Source of the DNA: a virus
DNA length: 60,476 nt
Reading direction: 5' to 3' (one strand)
Virus record (IMG/VR): IMGVR_UViG_3300021437_000022
Span: 1-60,476 of that record
Numbering within the stretch: position 1 is the first letter of the stretch; each line of letters opens with the position of its first letter. Of the stretch, positions 28,742 through 39,054 are shown piece after piece. The translations under genes and the position numbers were made by a program. Below the pieces are notes generated by a model. The model was not told the DNA's origin and made no database searches. It worked only from the letters and a program-made list of their open reading frames with translations.

Positions 28742-30729
28742 TCCTCCGCATCGACATTGAGACGTACTCAAGCGCCGACCTGAAAAAGGTTGGCGTTTTT
28801 CGCTATGCAGAGGACCCTGACTTTCAGGTCCTCATGCTGAGCTATTGCCACGATGACGGCCCCGTGGCGAATATCGACTTGGTCAACGAGCCGTTCCCCG
28901 AGTGGCTTTACAACGAGCTTCGCGACCCTGTAGTGACGAAGACGGCATGGAATGCCATGTTTGAAATCACGTGCTTGTCGCGCGCTTTGAAGCTGGAGCT
29001 GGACCCAGCGCAATGGAGGTGCACCATGGTGCACGCTCTGACGCTGGGGTTTCCCGGCAGCCTCGCTCATGCGGCAGCCGTGGCCAATTTACCTTCCGAC
29101 AAACAGAAAATGTCAGAAGGCCGCGCACTGATTAGCTATTTCTGCAAACCCTGCAAGCCGACCAAGAAGAACGGATTGCGCACACGGAACCTGCCTCACC
29201 ATGACAGACTCAAATGGAACCTCTTCAGAGAATACTGCAACCGGGACGTTGAGTCCGAGGCCGCGATGGCTTCGAAGCTTGACCGCTTCCCCCTACCGCA
29301 GATCGAACTTGAGGCTTGGGTTCTGGATATGCGCATCAATGGCCGCGGTGTTTTGGTCGATCGCCATATGGCGTCTTGCGCGATAAAGCTTGACGAGGCG
29401 TACGCGAAGAAGTGCACGGCCGAAGTTATTTCACTCACTGGACTGAGTAATCCGAGGAGCGTGGCGCAGCTCAAGGATTGGCTCCTCACCGAAGAAGGGG
29501 TAGACCTTGAAAGCCTGAGCAAGGAAACCGTTCCGATTGAGCTGGCCAAGGCGGTTGAAGGGAGCCGGCTGCACCGTGTGCTAGAGCTGCGCATGGAGCT
29601 GGCCAAGTCGAGCGTGAAGAAGTACGCCGCCATGGAGCGAGCCGTTTGCAAGGATGGCCGTCTGCGCGGGATGCTCCAGTTTTGCGGCGCCAATCGGACG
29701 TGGCGGTGGGCTGCACGGCTGGTTCAGTTTCAGAACATGGCGGTGAATCGGCTACCCGACCTGCATGCATTGCGCGAGACGTTGGTGCGTGGAGATTTCG
29801 AGTTGCTGGAGATGTTGTGGGGTTCTCCTCCGGGAGCGCTTTCGCAGCTAGTACGTACCGCATTAATCCCTTCTCCAGGCAAGAAGTTCTGGGACGCCGA
29901 CTTCAACTCAATCGAGGCGAGGCTGATCGCCTGGGCCGCGCAAGTGCCTTGGCGCCTTGAGGTATTCGAGACGCATGGCCGTATCTATGAGACATCGGCC
30001 GAGCAAATGTTCGGCTTGCCGCCAGGGAGTATCACGAAGAAAGACCCACTCCGGCAAAAAGGCAAGGTCGCGGAATTGGCGCTCGGGTTTGGCGGGTCTG
30101 TCGGCGCCATGGAGCGCATGGGTGCGCAGAAGATGGGCATCACCGAAGATGAAATTCCCTTGCTGGTGGACCTGTGGCGCAAGGCCTCTCCGGAGCTGAC
30201 CGATTGGAACACCGGACTATGGTCTGCATTTGGGGATGCAGCGGTTCGGAGCGTGAAGTACAAGAAGAAAGAGAAGGTTCGGGTAGGCCCGAAGCACGAG
30301 AACATCTTCGTCGAGTTCGAGTACCGAAGCGGCTTCTTGTTCATGCACCTGCCGTGTGGGTTCAGTCTGAGCTATATCAAGCCGGTAGTCGTAATTGGGA
30401 AGTTCGGGAATGAACAAGTGAGCTACGAAGGCCAGGACCAAGTCACGAAACAGTGGTCACGATTTGAAACATACGGCGCACAATTTTTTCAGAATTTTAC
30501 ACAGGCGATGGCCCGCGGGTGTTTGAGGGACGCGATCACCATGCTGGAGGACGCCGGTATTCCGGTACTATTCCATGTGCATGATGAGGTCGTGGGCGAG
30601 ATCGAACCCGGAGACGACAAGACCCTGAAGATCATCAGCCGGGTCATGTCAACCACGCCGGAATGGGCGCCAGGATTGCGCCTCAAAGGCGAGCCGGAAC
30701 TGCTGGATTTCTACATGAAGGGGGAGTGA
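28738..30729 (+). CDS. Family A DNA polymerase with 3'-5' exonuclease
   Basis: The 663-residue protein opens with an exonuclease D6-x-E8 (RIDIETYSSADL). Polymerase motif A is DADFNSIEARLIAW at 386-399, motif B RQKGKVAELALGFGG begins at 439, and motif C VHDEV has H615-D616-E617. This is the phage-type PolA found with DUF2800/DUF2815. It overlaps the HD gene by 4 nt. It is the replicative enzyme, primed by the protein at 13536-16049. Confidence 0.96.
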   Translation: MILRIDIETYSSADLKKVGVFRYAEDPDFQVLMLSYCHDDGPVANIDLVNEPFPEWLYNELRDPVVTKTAWNAMFEITCLSRALKLELDPAQWRCTMVHALTLGFPGSLAHAAAVANLPSDKQKMSEGRALISYFCKPCKPTKKNGLRTRNLPHHDRLKWNLFREYCNRDVESEAAMASKLDRFPLPQIELEAWVLDMRINGRGVLVDRHMASCAIKLDEAYAKKCTAEVISLTGLSNPRSVAQLKDWLLTEEGVDLESLSKETVPIELAKAVEGSRLHRVLELRMELAKSSVKKYAAMERAVCKDGRLRGMLQFCGANRTWRWAARLVQFQNMAVNRLPDLHALRETLVRGDFELLEMLWGSPPGALSQLVRTALIPSPGKKFWDADFNSIEARLIAWAAQVPWRLEVFETHGRIYETSAEQMFGLPPGSITKKDPLRQKGKVAELALGFGGSVGAMERMGAQKMGITEDEIPLLVDLWRKASPELTDWNTGLWSAFGDAAVRSVKYKKKEKVRVGPKHENIFVEFEYRSGFLFMHLPCGFSLSYIKPVVVIGKFGNEQVSYEGQDQVTKQWSRFETYGAQFFQNFTQAMARGCLRDAITMLEDAGIPVLFHVHDEVVGEIEPGDDKTLKIISRVMSTTPEWAPGLRLKGEPELLDFYMKGE

Positions 30730-30731
30730 GA

Positions 30732-31271
30732 ATGCTGATCGGATTGAGTGGATACGCGGGAGCGGGCAAGTCGGAGGCCGCGAAGATTCTGTACGAAGAC
30801 GCGGTAGCGGAAGACCAAAAAGTGGTCATCCTGAAATTTGCGGCAGGGCTGAAGAACATGCTCGCCGCAATTGGCCTGACTCGTGACGAGATCGAAGGCA
30901 GCTTGAAGGAACGGCCACGAGCCATGCTCAGTGGTCATACTCCTCGCTTCGCCATGCAGACCTTGGGTACGGAGTGGGGTCGTAAGATCATGGGCGAGGA
31001 CTTCTGGGTGAACCTGTGGGAGGCCAAGGTCCACGATTACCTGGAGGAAGAGTATCTCGTGATTGCCGATGATGTGCGCTTCGACAACGAGTTGCAGTCC
31101 ATCTATAGGCTAGGCGGCCATGTGATGCGGATCAACGGTGTGACCGCGTGTGGCACCGGAACGCATGAGTCTGAACGCCTACCGCAAGACCCTCGGATCA
31201 TCGACGTGTACAACACCTATGATGAGAGTTTTCAGGACAACGTACGCGGCGCGCTGCGGGCGGTGTTTTGA
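30732..31271 (+). CDS. Deoxynucleoside monophosphate kinase
   Basis: The 179-residue product begins MLIGLSGYAGAGKSEAA (P-loop, K13) and carries FAAGLKNML, MLQTLGTEWGR-like MQTLGTEWGRK, a DDVRFDNEL segment (acid pair), and THESERLPQDPRI. This order matches phage dNMP kinases of the T4 gp1 type, which convert dNMPs to dNDPs. Start is ATG 30732 after GGGGAGTGAGA. Confidence 0.88.
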   Translation: MLIGLSGYAGAGKSEAAKILYEDAVAEDQKVVILKFAAGLKNMLAAIGLTRDEIEGSLKERPRAMLSGHTPRFAMQTLGTEWGRKIMGEDFWVNLWEAKVHDYLEEEYLVIADDVRFDNELQSIYRLGGHVMRINGVTACGTGTHESERLPQDPRIIDVYNTYDESFQDNVRGALRAVF

Positions 31272-31447
31272 TCTGGACCTTGCTGTTCTGGGGAGTGATC
31301 GCCTGCGCCGCGGTCATCACCCACTGCACCACCCGAGTCGAGCGTAATGATTTTGCGTTCTGGCTCGTGGTGGGGTGCAGTGTTATCGGTCTGATCGGGT
31401 TCACCTGGGAGTGTGTCACCGCCGGCCGGATCATCTTCACATGGTAG
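31268..31447 (+). CDS. 59-residue two-helix membrane protein, TTG start
   Basis: Read from TTG 31268, which overlaps the kinase stop (TTGA). It has two hydrophobic segments (about residues 2-18 and 31-46) joined by THCTTRVERND. The stop TAG at 31445-31447 overlaps the 3' end of the leftward giant gene by 11 nt. Function unknown; coupling and composition support it despite the rare start. Confidence 0.6.
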   Translation: MIWTLLFWGVIACAAVITHCTTRVERNDFAFWLVVGCSVIGLIGFTWECVTAGRIIFTW

Positions 31448-34400
31448 ACAGCGACTTCGCTCTTTCCGCTATTCCATTGCGTTGCTGGTAGAGTTTGTCC
31501 AGAACGGCGCGTTTTGTCTCCCCCGAGAGCGACATCGACGAGTCCACGTTTCGGATCATCGTGTTGACGGCGCTCAATTCTTTCGCCACCTTGGCTTCTT
31601 CCGGCTGCGCCTTGATCAAGTCACCCGACTCACTGGCGATCTGGCGCGCGGAGGCGACATCTCCACGAGTCACCGCGGCATGGTAGGACTGGTAGGCCTG
31701 GGTGATCTTCTGTGCTGACTGGTAGAACTGGTCCACATACCGGCTGTTCTGTTCCGGAACTGTTGACACAAAGTCTCCCGCCAGGAATACATCCTTCAAG
31801 CGCATGTCCGGCCGGGAACCTTGCCCGCTGAGCGGGCGCAGGCCGTAATCGAGGGCCGTCACGCTCATGGCTCCCACGCTGCCCAAGTAGCCTTTGATCA
31901 TGAAGTCGATCTGCTTCGGGCTCAGACCTTCGTACTGCCCCTTGGCAAGGGCCGCAGGGTTCGGCAGCCCCATCTGCCCCAGTGCGCGGGCGATCATCGA
32001 CGTATGCTCGTCATAGCGATCTTGGGGTCGTTCTTGCTGATCTCGGGTTGACTCGATCGAACGCCCGGTGAAGCTATCCTTATTGGCGTAGATATCCAGG
32101 ATCGGCTTCACGATCTGCGGTGTCGGGTCCATGCTGAATGTCTGAAACATCGCGGCGGAGACACGAGACGCAAATCGGCTACTGGTCATTTCCTTGTCGA
32201 AAGCGTATTCCCACGACCGCTCCGCCATGGTTCCGATCGTTCCCAACTCAAACGGCTTCGGGATGTGGATCGCGGTGTCACCCACCTTGAACCACCAGTA
32301 GGTGTCGCGATCCCAGTCCGGTCTCTGTTTCCAGTCCTTGTCATCCTTGTAGGCCATCATCAAACCCCAGCTTGCCATGGACACGGCGCCGGCAACTGCG
32401 GCAAACCGGGCAGCTTGTTGGGGGTTCTCCGAAGCGAATTTCCCCATCTTGTACAGGCCTTGAATGCGAGCGTTGAGGAAGGGGACGGACTGCACCAGGA
32501 AGCGGACCAGTGGCCAACGGCCACTCATGGTGAAGTCAAGCAAGTCGCGTGACATGTAACTCGCTTCTGCGTGGGTCTTGCCTCGGGCCAGGAGTTGTTC
32601 ATAGAGCGCCGCGCGGTTGATGTTTTCGCTGCGATCCCCGAGTTCGGCGTAGGCGTCGTACAGCTCGCGCACTTGGCCGGTGATCTCTTTCCACCCTTTT
32701 CGGTCGAGCAACTTTCCACCCGTCTTCTCGATCATGTCTTCGGCGTACCGGGTCATGCCGTCACGGCCTGCCCCGAAGCGGATGATCCCGCCGGAGGCCA
32801 GCATGCTCGCGCGGGTTTGGCTGTCGTGGGCCGTGGCTTTCCATCCCTGGGCCAGATTCTTGACGATGTTCTTGTCTACATCGCTGATGCCTACCGTGGT
32901 GAGTGTGTCACGGATCAAGTTGCGAATCTTGAACACGGGCGTCGCGGTGGCGCCGAACGTGAGCAAATGCTTGAACGTCGAGAAGGGCTTCGCCCATTCC
33001 GGATTGACATAGTTGATCGCGCTGATGGCCTCCAGGAGATGAGGGTCCATCACTTGGAAGTGTTCCCGTGCACCATCACGCAAAATCGCAACGGAACCTT
33101 TTGCAGCAGAGGGCAACTTGTACGCTACCCCGAGGTTCTCTGCCGCGTCCATGGTCTCCCGCGCCGCACGGTTCTTCGCCGCAGCGTCGAACATGTGGCC
33201 CCAATTCATGAGCACGTTAGAAAGCAGATCACTGTTGAGTTGATCCGTGCCGCCCTTCAGTTTCTTCCATGCGTATTGATTCATCAGGCCGGAGCTGAAC
33301 TTCGGGCCTTGCAAACCGTCGTCATCTGCGATGCGATAGAACGGCACGTAGGGTTGATCGCGATACATGTCATATGCAGCCTGATCAATGAGCCCGCTGT
33401 CGAGCGCGATCTTGAGCACCGCCTTGTTGTAGTCATTCAGCTTCGACTCGAATTCAGAGTAGACCTGTTTGCGGGATGTGCCATCCGCGAAGTTGCCTTG
33501 ATCCAAGGTCTTGAGCGCCGTGATATCGGTGTCGGTGAACAGGTTCTCTTTACCCTGGGCCTTGAGTTGCTCGGCGCGCTTGGCAGCAATCCACAACAGT
33601 GCGCGCTGATGCTCGCCTTGCAAGGGAGTGAGTGCGTCCACGAACCCACCCTTGCCTATCTTCACATCGGGCAAGTCGCCATTCATTTCGGGGGCGCCGT
33701 AGAGCAAGGTGGCTTCCAAGGTGCCGTCCGTACCTTTGCTCATGCGGGCCAGCATGTAGCCCTTCTGGCTCACCTCTTTGATCGCGGCGAACTGATCCAC
33801 CAGACCCTGCTTGATTCTGAGCCCCAGGTTCGCTTTGAATTTGTCGATCGACTCCTTCATCGTCAGGTCTTGCTTGAGGCCAACCACGGCCCGCATAGCG
33901 GCTTCCTGGGCAGGATTCAAGTCCCCGAACACTTGCCGATCGGCGCTGAGTTGTGCTTTTCCAGTGGGGGCGAAGCGGCCGTTCTCGTCACGCACGTCAT
34001 GGCGCTTGGGGGTTTCTTCTACCTCACGCTCAGGCGAATACAACGCACGGGTCAGCGATTCACCCCGAGGCCGTAGCTCTGCGCCATCGCCCGAAGATGC
34101 GCGTCGGAGCAAAGTGCCAACGACGGCAGCCCTCTTAAGAGTTGAAACTCCCGCTCGACCATCTTCTGCCTTTCCTGATGCCACTTCTCCAGCTCCGGAT
34201 CGGCTCGCATCTCGTCCAGCCAGTTTGGCGAAATCGGGGTCGGTGAAGAGTTCACCTTTTCCATTGACAAAATCTCCGTGTTCAGTAGCCGTGATATCCG
34301 CAATTTCCGGAACTTCCTTGACGGTCTTATTGTACGACGCGCGGAGCATTTCGCCGAGGTTGTGATTGGTGCGCTCCACCCCCCAGTTGATATCTTGGTC

Positions 34401-37400
34401 GGCCTTCTGGTCAGGGTGCAGGCGCAAGTGATCCGTCGAGTCGTGGCGAATCGCGCTGCTGATCATGTTCTCTGTACGGCGGCTCATGCCGGCCCCGCTG
34501 ATCCCCTTGGGGTCGCCTTCAAAAATGTAGCCGTTGGCGTGCGCCCAAGATGAAATAGTTTGGTAGGCAGCCGTGCCCCGAGACTTGCCTGACTCCAGGC
34601 TCGCCAAGTCTGCAAACACATCCTTGCCTTTGCGCTCGACGTACACCGGCTTGCCGTCAGGCATGCGCATGATCCACGCCTGATCATTGATCGGGTTCTC
34701 TTCTTCCGTCACCTTGATCGGCAATCCTGTTTGGTTTGCGGTCTTCTGCAAATCCTTGTCGCCCTTGAGCCTGGGATACTGGAATGCCTCGTCGCCGATT
34801 TCCTTGGCCATGTCCTTGAAGTCGCGGCCAAGATTCTCGGAGGCTTGCTCGCGAGAAGGTGCTTTCGTCGGCGCGGCGTCGTTCTCCGACATCGTCTTGC
34901 CGTTGGGCTCAATAAAGTAGTCAGGGTTGAATCGCCCGTTATCCCACTTCTGTTTCTCTGGACCGTGAAGCGCGCCCTTCTTGCCGTCCCACTGCGGGAT
35001 GGCTTCCTGCTTCAGATCGACGGAGAGCTGGTGCATGTCGGCGTCGGAGAGCGGCTTGTCGAGCGTGGCCACCAGGGTTTGCTCAGTGTTGCTGCGCTGA
35101 ATCCGTTCCGCCTTGATCTTCACACCGAACTTGGCCAGTGCGTCACGGGCGTGCTGGGCATCCAAGCCCCCACCGCCAGGAACGTCGAGGCCAATGTTCA
35201 CCACTGGCTCGCCCCGATCGGGGCTCATTTGCACGTGTTCGGGCTTGACCTTGGGTGTCGGCGCTGCGCGAGAAATATCTTCACGAGGAGGACGACCACC
35301 CATGCCTTTGTATTCCACGGGAATCTTGTGGTCCCCCAGCATGACCGCGGCGCCATGTGCACCGAACGCCTTGGGCGCGTAGTAGCCTGAATAGCCGTTG
35401 TCGAGCACCCCTTGCTCCAAGGCATTGCCTCCCTTGCCAGTGAGCCCCAGGTGATCGGCGTCGGTGTCGTACAGGTTGTCGAGTTTTGCTTCGTGAGCGT
35501 GGTAACCCACACCAGATTCCGGCTTGACCCCCTTACCTTCGTTCACGTAGAAGTAAGCACGCTTCTTGAGACGTGCGTCGCCGGAAGACGCGATCCGGCC
35601 AGCGGCGGCGTCACGCTCCCCCGTGCCGTATTTCGAGGTATCGATTTCGGTGCGCTTGGCCGTGGAGTAGTGGGTCCCTGTGACGCTCACCCCTCCACGA
35701 TCCGGCGACATAATCGCGCCTTTTTCGTTCCTGGCCTTGTGTTGCTCGAAAGGCGTCAACGCAAGGTCAGGTTTTTCGAGGGACAAGACTGTCGGGTCGC
35801 GGGTTTCCTTGGCGTACTGCACCATGGCGTCGTGCACTGCGTCGCTCACCTCTCGCAGATTCTTGACGAACTTCTCCGAGTCGAACCCTTTCCCACCTAC
35901 CACCTTCAGCACGCGATCAATCGTGTCGCGAAGCAGCCGGCCCAAGTGGGCAATGATCTGGCGTGCCTCGCCGCTGTGCTCGCGGCTGATCTCCGTGAAT
36001 ACCTTGTGCCAGAATTCCGGCTTCATGAAGTGGTTGCCTACCAAGTCATTCGTCAACTCGTCGATATGATCTTCCGCGTCAAGCTTGTAATACTTCTTGA
36101 ACTTGGCAAGGTCTTCTTCGCTCAGGTTTTTCTCAATGACGGCGCGCAGCGCAGAGAACGCTTTCGGGCTTTCCTTTGCCATCAGATGCGTGAGTTCATG
36201 GCCGACAACGGCCAAGTGGGATTCGCGGGCATTCACATTCAGGAAGATTTTTCCCGGAGCGGAAGGGTGTACGAAGCCGCCTTCCCTGCCTCCGTTCGGG
36301 GCTCTGTAGAGCACCACCTGCTTGTTGAAAATGCGCGCCACCGCAGAGACAAGTCGGTGCCCCCGTTGGGTCATGCCGGACTCTCCGGGTCCGCCCATCT
36401 TGGGCAGAGACTCCGGGCTCACCTTCTCGATCGTGTCAGGATGCCGCTCGTCTGACTCTTCAGACAGAGGCTTCTCTTCAGATTTCCCTTCCGCCGCATC
36501 AGATCGATCCGTGGAGCGCAAAGCGATACCGCCGGGACTCGTGGGAGGGGCGGCCTCCGCCAATCGATCCTGGGCCTCTTTTTGCGCTTGAGCCACTTCT
36601 TCTTGTCGTGCTCGCGCGGCTGCCTCGATAGGGTCAACGGTCTTGTTCTTTTCCGCGATCTGGTTGGCGCGCTCCAGGCGAACGGTGGGATTGATCTCCG
36701 TCGGTACCATGGCGTGCTTGCCTTGCACTTCCGGCGACAAAGGCGGCGACTGATCCGGCGTCTTGGCATTGTCGGTTTCGTACTTTCCTGCATGGTTCAG
36801 GATTTCCTGGTCCGACATCTTGCCGTCCAGATACCCGATGCCGTTCTGATCCCGGTAGTCTTGCAAGAATTTCTGGGCGTAGGGCGACGTACCTTCCGCG
36901 ATATCGGCTTTGATATCGGCAACTCGCGAGCCAACTCCCGACATGGGCTTCGGCTGAGTATCGGGGCGCGGAGGAATGGCAAGGTTCGGGTCGATCGAAT
37001 CGTAGGGGCGTTGACCCGGCATGGCGGTGTCGAGATGCGCCGCTTCTTCCGGCGATGCTACCCCGCCGCGCTGTTCAATCGAGCGCAGGGCTGAACCCGT
37101 GAGAGGATTCGACGGCAATGGGCCGAGTACAGAGTTCGCAGAAGCGTCGGCGATACGTTGATCGGCGCTAACCTCTGCTTCTTGCAGTGGCGCCTTGTAC
37201 GCATCGATCCCTTGATCCAGCATTCCGAGGTGTTGGTCAGCGCTGACTTCGGGCTGCGTTGCTGCGGGGTGCTGCGAAGAATCCAATGCCTCCGAGATCG
37301 CGGTGTCTATATCCGGCGCGGACATGACACGGTCGAACACTTCCCGTGCAGAGGTAGCCGGGCGTGGCCCTGCAACTGCACCGCCGATGGCCCCCACCCC

Positions 37401-39047
37401 TGCGCCAGGGAGGCCGCCCATTACGGCCGCGTTGGCATATTCCCGCTGGGCTTCGTCACTGGTGATATCTTTCCCGGCAGCGCCACGCAAAGCCGCGGTC
37501 ATACCCACCATGCTCGCGGCGCCAGTGGCGGTCCCGGCTACGGCGCCAGTGGCGGTCCGGCCAAGCGTGGTGGCGCCGGGCATGGGAATCTTGCCTGCGA
37601 CGGCATTGACCCCTGTCGCGGCCATGATCTCGTGCATCTTGCCGGCGACTGTTCCCAGACCCCAGACGCGCAAGAGATCAACCCCATCCAATTCCCTGCC
37701 ATCTTTTTCCGCTTGCTCCGCCGCGCCGCCGTACGCCATGCCCAATGTTTGGCCGACGTTCAGGAGGTTACTTGCGGCAGTTTGACCCAGGTCTTTTCCG
37801 ACTGCTTTCACCGCGGCGGACCTGACCGCGTCATTGGCCATCCACGCGGAGACTTCGCGCTTGGCCAGTGCGTCAGGGATTCCGCTCGCGATCATCTTGG
37901 CTGACTTCTCCGCCGCCCATTCCGAGACTTTCTCTGCGATCGCCTTGTCGGCCATGCTGCGCACAAGCCCTTTGATTGCAGTCGGAGCCACGGCGCCAGA
38001 GACAGCGCCGCCCACGGTTCCTTCCGGGCCAACAGCCGAGCCTACAAGTCCACCCAGGAAAGTCGCCGCGGCTTGCTCCGTCATCATGCCGAGCGCCATC
38101 CCCACCGCGTCGCCGCCGAGATCGAGCAAGGACTGGTAGTCTCCTTTCTCGCGAACGTTGTGTAGCGCCGTCGTGATATCGGAATTGAATTGAGTGTGCT
38201 TCTGCTCTTCGGCTTGATGCGCTTGGTAGTAGCTCAATCCGGTGTCGGCAAGCCAACTTGCTGCGCCACCGGTGCCCACCACACGTTCGAGTGATTTTCC
38301 GAGCAAGCCCACCGCAGCCATGCCGAGCGCCGGCAAACCGGAGATGGTGTCGGAGTAGGAGCCGAGGAAGTGCTTTCCGGCGCCGTGGGATTGGTACTCC
38401 CGCATCTGCGCCGCGTAGTCAGGAACCTCGTCAGACGCGCCTTGCGTTGCGTCAGGAGTGTCTGGAGCTGTATCCGGAGTGTCGAAACCTAGCTCTGCGA
38501 AAGGGCTGCGCGCTCGCGGTGTAGTTGGCGCTTGAGCCGCAGGAGGTTGATCCACGGGCGCCGGAGCGGGGGCGTTCGACAAGGCGGAAGCCACAGCGCC
38601 ACTGATCTGTTCCGGGCTGTACGGCTGCTTTCCGTTTTCCTTCTTGACGATCGCGACGGTCAGCTTGGCCAGGGTTTGCGGATCGGTCAGGTCCAACGGG
38701 GTGTCGGGATTGACGCCGAGCGCGCGGGACACATCCGTGATGTAGGCGTCGGTCTTGTTCTCGTTGGGAGGCGCCCACTTGCTGATGATCGCCGCGGGAG
38801 TGTTGACCCCCTGGGCGTTGTAATTCAGAAGATTTTTCGAGATCGCACGCAGGCCATTCTCCGCCGAGTCGTACACCCCGAAGCGCCCACTATCTCCAAT
38901 CTCGCCGTTGAACTTGGTTCCCTTCCCCAGATTTCCAGGGTTGTTGTTTCGCACCCCGAGCGGCTCGGCGGCATTCACGGGAGCGGAAGGCGCGGGGCTG
39001 CTATCGGGAGAGTCGAATCCAAGCGCTTGCCAGGGATTGGTGGGCAT
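31437..39047 (-). CDS. Giant polyvalent internal virion protein
   Basis: The 2536-residue protein is multidomain. Residues 31-130: RNNNPGNLG...FGVYDSAENGLRA...SKWAPPNENKTDAY, a lysozyme-like virion structural domain. About 240-560: Gly/Ala-rich hydrophobic helices. 950-954: HELTH zincin metallopeptidase motif. About 1120-1255: HYSTAKRTEIDTSKYGTGE, an ADP-ribosyltransferase-like domain of the polyvalent type. About 2180-2400: DWDRDTYWWF and IHIPKPFELG (2263 on), LPD38-like. Such proteins are ejected with the DNA to open the envelope and act in the cell. Short SPDR/SADQ motifs separate the domains. Confidence 0.88.
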   Translation of the reverse strand: MPTNPWQALGFDSPDSSPAPSAPVNAAEPLGVRNNNPGNLGKGTKFNGEIGDSGRFGVYDSAENGLRAISKNLLNYNAQGVNTPAAIISKWAPPNENKTDAYITDVSRALGVNPDTPLDLTDPQTLAKLTVAIVKKENGKQPYSPEQISGAVASALSNAPAPAPVDQPPAAQAPTTPRARSPFAELGFDTPDTAPDTPDATQGASDEVPDYAAQMREYQSHGAGKHFLGSYSDTISGLPALGMAAVGLLGKSLERVVGTGGAASWLADTGLSYYQAHQAEEQKHTQFNSDITTALHNVREKGDYQSLLDLGGDAVGMALGMMTEQAAATFLGGLVGSAVGPEGTVGGAVSGAVAPTAIKGLVRSMADKAIAEKVSEWAAEKSAKMIASGIPDALAKREVSAWMANDAVRSAAVKAVGKDLGQTAASNLLNVGQTLGMAYGGAAEQAEKDGRELDGVDLLRVWGLGTVAGKMHEIMAATGVNAVAGKIPMPGATTLGRTATGAVAGTATGAASMVGMTAALRGAAGKDITSDEAQREYANAAVMGGLPGAGVGAIGGAVAGPRPATSAREVFDRVMSAPDIDTAISEALDSSQHPAATQPEVSADQHLGMLDQGIDAYKAPLQEAEVSADQRIADASANSVLGPLPSNPLTGSALRSIEQRGGVASPEEAAHLDTAMPGQRPYDSIDPNLAIPPRPDTQPKPMSGVGSRVADIKADIAEGTSPYAQKFLQDYRDQNGIGYLDGKMSDQEILNHAGKYETDNAKTPDQSPPLSPEVQGKHAMVPTEINPTVRLERANQIAEKNKTVDPIEAAARARQEEVAQAQKEAQDRLAEAAPPTSPGGIALRSTDRSDAAEGKSEEKPLSEESDERHPDTIEKVSPESLPKMGGPGESGMTQRGHRLVSAVARIFNKQVVLYRAPNGGREGGFVHPSAPGKIFLNVNARESHLAVVGHELTHLMAKESPKAFSALRAVIEKNLSEEDLAKFKKYYKLDAEDHIDELTNDLVGNHFMKPEFWHKVFTEISREHSGEARQIIAHLGRLLRDTIDRVLKVVGGKGFDSEKFVKNLREVSDAVHDAMVQYAKETRDPTVLSLEKPDLALTPFEQHKARNEKGAIMSPDRGGVSVTGTHYSTAKRTEIDTSKYGTGERDAAAGRIASSGDARLKKRAYFYVNEGKGVKPESGVGYHAHEAKLDNLYDTDADHLGLTGKGGNALEQGVLDNGYSGYYAPKAFGAHGAAVMLGDHKIPVEYKGMGGRPPREDISRAAPTPKVKPEHVQMSPDRGEPVVNIGLDVPGGGGLDAQHARDALAKFGVKIKAERIQRSNTEQTLVATLDKPLSDADMHQLSVDLKQEAIPQWDGKKGALHGPEKQKWDNGRFNPDYFIEPNGKTMSENDAAPTKAPSREQASENLGRDFKDMAKEIGDEAFQYPRLKGDKDLQKTANQTGLPIKVTEEENPINDQAWIMRMPDGKPVYVERKGKDVFADLASLESGKSRGTAAYQTISSWAHANGYIFEGDPKGISGAGMSRRTENMISSAIRHDSTDHLRLHPDQKADQDINWGVERTNHNLGEMLRASYNKTVKEVPEIADITATEHGDFVNGKGELFTDPDFAKLAGRDASRSGAGEVASGKAEDGRAGVSTLKRAAVVGTLLRRASSGDGAELRPRGESLTRALYSPEREVEETPKRHDVRDENGRFAPTGKAQLSADRQVFGDLNPAQEAAMRAVVGLKQDLTMKESIDKFKANLGLRIKQGLVDQFAAIKEVSQKGYMLARMSKGTDGTLEATLLYGAPEMNGDLPDVKIGKGGFVDALTPLQGEHQRALLWIAAKRAEQLKAQGKENLFTDTDITALKTLDQGNFADGTSRKQVYSEFESKLNDYNKAVLKIALDSGLIDQAAYDMYRDQPYVPFYRIADDDGLQGPKFSSGLMNQYAWKKLKGGTDQLNSDLLSNVLMNWGHMFDAAAKNRAARETMDAAENLGVAYKLPSAAKGSVAILRDGAREHFQVMDPHLLEAISAINYVNPEWAKPFSTFKHLLTFGATATPVFKIRNLIRDTLTTVGISDVDKNIVKNLAQGWKATAHDSQTRASMLASGGIIRFGAGRDGMTRYAEDMIEKTGGKLLDRKGWKEITGQVRELYDAYAELGDRSENINRAALYEQLLARGKTHAEASYMSRDLLDFTMSGRWPLVRFLVQSVPFLNARIQGLYKMGKFASENPQQAARFAAVAGAVSMASWGLMMAYKDDKDWKQRPDWDRDTYWWFKVGDTAIHIPKPFELGTIGTMAERSWEYAFDKEMTSSRFASRVSAAMFQTFSMDPTPQIVKPILDIYANKDSFTGRSIESTRDQQERPQDRYDEHTSMIARALGQMGLPNPAALAKGQYEGLSPKQIDFMIKGYLGSVGAMSVTALDYGLRPLSGQGSRPDMRLKDVFLAGDFVSTVPEQNSRYVDQFYQSAQKITQAYQSYHAAVTRGDVASARQIASESGDLIKAQPEEAKVAKELSAVNTMIRNVDSSMSLSGETKRAVLDKLYQQRNGIAERAKSLSTM

Positions 39048-39054
39048 CAGTTTC

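Noticed and set aside
32571-34076. 501-codon plus-strand frame inside the giant gene
   Set aside because: Antisense shadow of a well-supported protein with LPD38-like features; composition is anomalous.
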